From the NCBI GenBank assembly GCA_001604185.1, contig LVAV01000043.1, positions 1-64,000 of the forward strand: DNA of 64,000 nt, in the 5' to 3' direction. The notes under the pieces were generated by a model. It was not told where the DNA came from and searched no databases. It was given only the letters and a program-made list of their open reading frames with translations. The stretch is from Clostridiales bacterium Firm_16. Its GTDB lineage: Bacteria; Bacillota; Clostridia; Saccharofermentanales; Saccharofermentanaceae. Every line of letters begins with the position of its first letter. Position 1 is the stretch's first letter. The translations under genes and the position numbers were made by a program. This document shows, piece by piece, positions 61,528-64,000 of this stretch.

Positions 61528-61971
61528 TCATACCTCCAGTACTGTTCCACCAGCCTTTTCGATCTTCTCTTTAGCTGAAGCAGAGAACTTCTTAGCTTTT
61601 ACTGTAAGCTTCTTGGTCAGCTCGCCGTTACCAAGGACCTTAACGCCGTCATTGACCTTGCCGAGAGTGATGATACCGGCATCTGCGAGGATCGTTGCAT
61701 CGACCTCTGCACCGTTATCGAACTTCTCAAGATCAGAAACGTTGATCTCAACATACTCAGCAGCGAAACGCTTGTGGTTGAAACCACGCTTCGGCAGACG
61801 TCTGTAAAGAGGCATCTGACCACCTTCGAAACCAGGACGTACACCGCCGCCGGAGCGAGCATTCTGTCCCTTGTGTCCACGACCGGCAGTCTTTCCGTTT
61901 CCGGATCCGGCACCACGGCCCTTACGATATGCTTTCTCGTTTCCGCAGGAAGACATTTCATTAAGTTTCAT
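61528..61971 (-). CDS. rplO: 50S ribosomal protein L15
   Basis: The 147-residue L15 assembles late and binds 23S rRNA. It has the glycine-rich RNA-binding N-terminus ([20 protein letters not shown]) and the [18 protein letters not shown] signature. The start at 61971 follows GGAGG; a longer frame overlaps rpmD. Standard position before secY. Confidence 0.98.
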   Translation of the reverse strand: MKLNEMSSCGNEKAYRKGRGAGSGNGKTAGRGHKGQNARSGGGVRPGFEGGQMPLYRRLPKRGFNHKRFAAEYVEINVSDLEKFDNGAEVDATILADAGIITLGKVNDGVKVLGNGELTKKLTVKAKKFSASAKEKIEKAGGTVLEV

Positions 61972-61987
61972 GTTCCCTATACCTCCA

Positions 61988-62167
61988 TTACACTTCTTCG
62001 CATGTAACAAGATGTGCTACAGTACGAACCATGCCGCGAATAGCCGGTGTATCTGTCTTCTCAACAGACTGTCCGATCTTCTTCAGACCGAGAGCAGCAA
62101 CCGTTGCAGCCTGGTTTTTCTTAGATTTGTTGGTGCTCTTCACCAATGTAATCTTCAAATTAGCCAT
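61988..62167 (-). CDS. rpmD: 50S ribosomal protein L30
   Basis: The 59-residue L30 starts [20 protein letters not shown] and has the conserved [21 protein letters not shown]. The start at 62167 follows GGAGG; the frame is open 15 codons further into rpsE's end. Standard order rpsE-rpmD-rplO. Confidence 0.97.
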   Translation of the reverse strand: MANLKITLVKSTNKSKKNQAATVAALGLKKIGQSVEKTDTPAIRGMVRTVAHLVTCEEV

Positions 62168-62183
62168 GTAAAGCACACCTCCA

Positions 62184-62681
62184 TTACAGAATTTCTTCGG
62201 TAGACTTGCCACGCAGACGTGCTACTTCTTCGAGAGAACGCATGCTCTTCAAGCCTTCCAGTGTTGCATTAACAACGTTGTTCGGGTTATTCGTACCCAG
62301 AGACTTTGTACGGATATCCTTGATACCGCAAAGCTCACATACCGCACGGACAGGACCACCGGCGATGATACCGGTACCACTTGCAGCCGGCTTCATAACG
62401 ATCTTACCGGCACCGAATACGCCGAAAGCCTCGTGAGGAATCGTGTTGCCGTCGAGAGGAACACTGATCATGTTCTTCTTGGCATCTTCGATACCCTTTC
62501 TGATAGCATCCGGGATTTCAGCAGCCTTACCCAGGCCCTTACCAACGTGGCCATTCTCATCACCAACGATTACGAGGGCTGCGAAACGGAAGTTTCTACC
62601 ACCTTTAACCGTCTTGGAAACACGTCCGATGTGGATGACTTTTTCTTTTAATTCGGATGTTGAATTCGGTTCAAAACCCAT
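62184..62681 (-). CDS. rpsE: 30S ribosomal protein S5
   Basis: The 165-residue S5 helps decoding fidelity. It has the RNA-binding core [19 protein letters not shown] (about 15-33), [20 protein letters not shown], and the C-terminal [23 protein letters not shown] precedes the ATG. No unusual features. Confidence 0.98.
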   Translation of the reverse strand: MGFEPNSTSELKEKVIHIGRVSKTVKGGRNFRFAALVIVGDENGHVGKGLGKAAEIPDAIRKGIEDAKKNMISVPLDGNTIPHEAFGVFGAGKIVMKPAASGTGIIAGGPVRAVCELCGIKDIRTKSLGTNNPNNVVNATLEGLKSMRSLEEVARLRGKSTEEIL

Positions 62682-62698
62682 CTTGTTATCCCTCCTAA

Positions 62699-63067
62699 TT
62701 AGAATACCAGGCCAGCTTCACGAGCTGCCTCAGCTAAAGCTTCTACACGACCATGGAAAATGTATCCGCCTCTGTCGAAGACAACTTCTTTGATCTCCTT
62801 AGCCAGAGCGCGCTCTGCAATCAACTTACCAACTGCAGCTGCACCTTCCTTGTTGCTTCCGTTAGCAATAGAAGCTTTCACTTCCTTATCTAATGTGGAG
62901 GCACTTACCAATGTCTTGCCAGCCTCATCATCGATGATCTGAGCATAGATGTTTGTGTTACTTCTGAAAACGCACAGACGTGGACGTGCAGGGGTTCCGC
63001 TGATCTTTTTTCTTACGCGGACATGCTTTCTACGGCGAATAGCGTTCTTGTCAATCTTATTAATCAT
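62699..63067 (-). CDS. rplR: 50S ribosomal protein L18
   Basis: The 122-residue L18 binds 5S rRNA. It has the basic N-terminus [15 protein letters not shown], then [20 protein letters not shown], and ends in [26 protein letters not shown]. It lies between rplF and rpsE as usual. Confidence 0.98.
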   Translation of the reverse strand: MINKIDKNAIRRRKHVRVRKKISGTPARPRLCVFRSNTNIYAQIIDDEAGKTLVSASTLDKEVKASIANGSNKEGAAAVGKLIAERALAKEIKEVVFDRGGYIFHGRVEALAEAAREAGLVF

Positions 63068-63085
63068 GCTTTTTCACCCCTTCAC

Positions 63086-63628
63086 TTACTTCTTAGCGCC
63101 AGTCTTACCTTCCTTGATGCGGACATATTCACCAACATATCTGATACCTTTGCCCTTATATGCATCCGGAAGTCTGAACGAACGGATCTTAGCGGCGGTC
63201 TCGCCAACTAACTGCTTGTCTGCACCCTTAACGACGATCTGGTTCTGAGCCGGAACATCAATAGTGATTCCTTCCGGTTCTTCCATCTCGATCGGGTGAG
63301 AATAACCAAGGTTGAATACAACCTTCTTACCCTGCTTTGCTGCTTTGTAACCAACACCCTGGATCTCGAGTTCCTTCTTGAAACCTTCGGAACAACCGAT
63401 AACCATGTTGTTGATAAGAGAACGTGTCAAACCATGCAAAGCCTTTACCTGCTTTTCATCGTTTGGTCTTGTTACAGTGATCACATTACCATCTACTGTA
63501 ACATTGATGGAAGGATGTACATTCAAAGAAAGTGTAGCGTCCTTACCCTTCACAGTGATGGTCTGACCATCCTGCTTTACTTCGAGCCCTGCCGGGATCG
63601 TGATCGGCATATTGCCAATTCTAGACAT
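63086..63628 (-). CDS. rplF: 50S ribosomal protein L6
   Basis: The 180-residue L6 lies near the factor-binding centre. It starts [20 protein letters not shown] and contains the repeated L6 fold, [22 protein letters not shown], and GVRYVGE-like [20 protein letters not shown] at the end. Ribosome site AGGAGG. Normal length and order. Confidence 0.98.
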   Translation of the reverse strand: MSRIGNMPITIPAGLEVKQDGQTITVKGKDATLSLNVHPSINVTVDGNVITVTRPNDEKQVKALHGLTRSLINNMVIGCSEGFKKELEIQGVGYKAAKQGKKVVFNLGYSHPIEMEEPEGITIDVPAQNQIVVKGADKQLVGETAAKIRSFRLPDAYKGKGIRYVGEYVRIKEGKTGAKK

Positions 63629-63698
63629 AACAATCTACCTCCTGCTCTTTAGATTGCGGAACGTCTCCGTTCCATTTCAGAGTTTATATGGTTTTAAA

Positions 63699-64000
63699 TT
63701 ACCAAACGTAAGCCATAACCTCGCCGCCCACGCCGAGCTTGCGAGCATTCTTATCTGTCATAACGCCCTTGGATGTGGAAATGATAGCAATACCCAGGCC
63801 GCCGAGAACCTTCGGGAGATTCTCCTTGTCCGCATATACGCGGAGACCAGGCTTAGAAATTCTCTGGATACCGGAAATAACGTGCTTCTTAGCAGCGTAC
63901 TTCAGAGTGATCTTGATCATTCCCTGCTTATCATCTTCGATCGTCTCGAAAGAAGCGATATAACCTTCATCTACTAAAATCTGTGCGATAGCCTTCTTCA
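63699..64000 (-). CDS. rpsH: 30S ribosomal protein S8 (N-terminus outside the window)
   Basis: The frame runs to the window edge; about 100 residues are present, beginning [20 protein letters not shown] and ending [13 protein letters not shown]. The conserved [14 protein letters not shown] lies near the C-terminus. An in-frame ATG at 63920 is internal: the residues before it match the normal S8 sequence. About 30 N-terminal residues are missing. Follows the usual rpsH-rplF order. Confidence 0.95.
   Translation of the reverse strand, partial: KKAIAQILVDEGYIASFETIEDDKQGMIKITLKYAAKKHVISGIQRISKPGLRVYADKENLPKVLGGLGIAIISTSKGVMTDKNARKLGVGGEVMAYVW

Overview
The window reads as chromosomal DNA from a Clostridia-type Firmicute, probably a gut anaerobe of the Ruminococcaceae/Oscillospiraceae or Lachnospiraceae kind. 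This rests on gene content: DnaD- and DnaI-type replication initiation proteins, single-subunit pyruvate:ferredoxin oxidoreductase, VanW and YfhO family proteins, an ECF transporter beside the ribosomal operon, and a zinc-type ribosomal S4. The species cannot be named from sequence alone. Genes are closely packed, mostly with strong Shine-Dalgarno sites and short gaps.

Layout. 1-4.7 kb: rpmB (L28) with terminator, an acetyltransferase-aldo/keto reductase fusion, and the TrkA/TrkH potassium uptake pair. 4.8-6.8 kb: a small unknown protein, a folded non-coding RNA candidate of about 150 nt, and a free-standing reverse transcriptase. 6.8-14.3 kb (minus strand): an SH3 membrane protein with a dead NlpC/P60-like domain, acpS, a DnaI-like ATPase, a DnaD-like protein, and nifJ. 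14.6-20 kb: two VanW paralogues flanking gpmI. 20.3-49.6 kb: a large cell-surface polysaccharide region with an initiating sugar-phosphate transferase, seven glycosyltransferase genes, GDP-mannose and GDP-6-deoxy-hexose synthesis (manC, gmd, an rmd-like gene, a phosphohexomutase), a Wzm/Wzt ABC exporter with a carbohydrate-recognition tail, a candidate chain-capping methyltransferase, two giant YfhO proteins and a polyprenyl-phosphate glycosyltransferase. An SPFH/zinc-ribbon pair and a HAD phosphatase lie inside it. 49.7-64 kb (minus strand): a cyclophilin, truA, glucokinase, ecfT, a fused ecfA1-ecfA2, then rplQ-rpoA-rpsD-rpsK-rpsM-rpmJ-infA-map-adk-secY-rplO-rpmD-rpsE-rplR-rplF-rpsH, the last cut by the window end.

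How the genes work together. The surface region looks like an ABC-transporter-dependent glycan pathway. ManC and the mutase supply GDP-mannose, and Gmd plus the Rmd-like reductase would make GDP-D-rhamnose or a close relative. The glycosyltransferases would build a chain on undecaprenyl phosphate, the methyltransferase may cap it, Wzt may read the cap and Wzm export it. The GtrB-like enzyme and YfhO proteins may then decorate a polymer outside the cell.

The strongest candidate for an undescribed system is the reverse transcriptase at 5549-6796 with the RNA just upstream (about 5330-5478). The RNA has a perfect 12-bp closing stem, three internal helices, a possible pseudoknot and a terminal U-run, and the protein fits neither the retron nor the DGR pattern. 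A second unexplained RNA signal is a pair of terminator hairpins flanking the cyclophilin gene. They share a conserved core while their stems differ in sequence but keep pairing.
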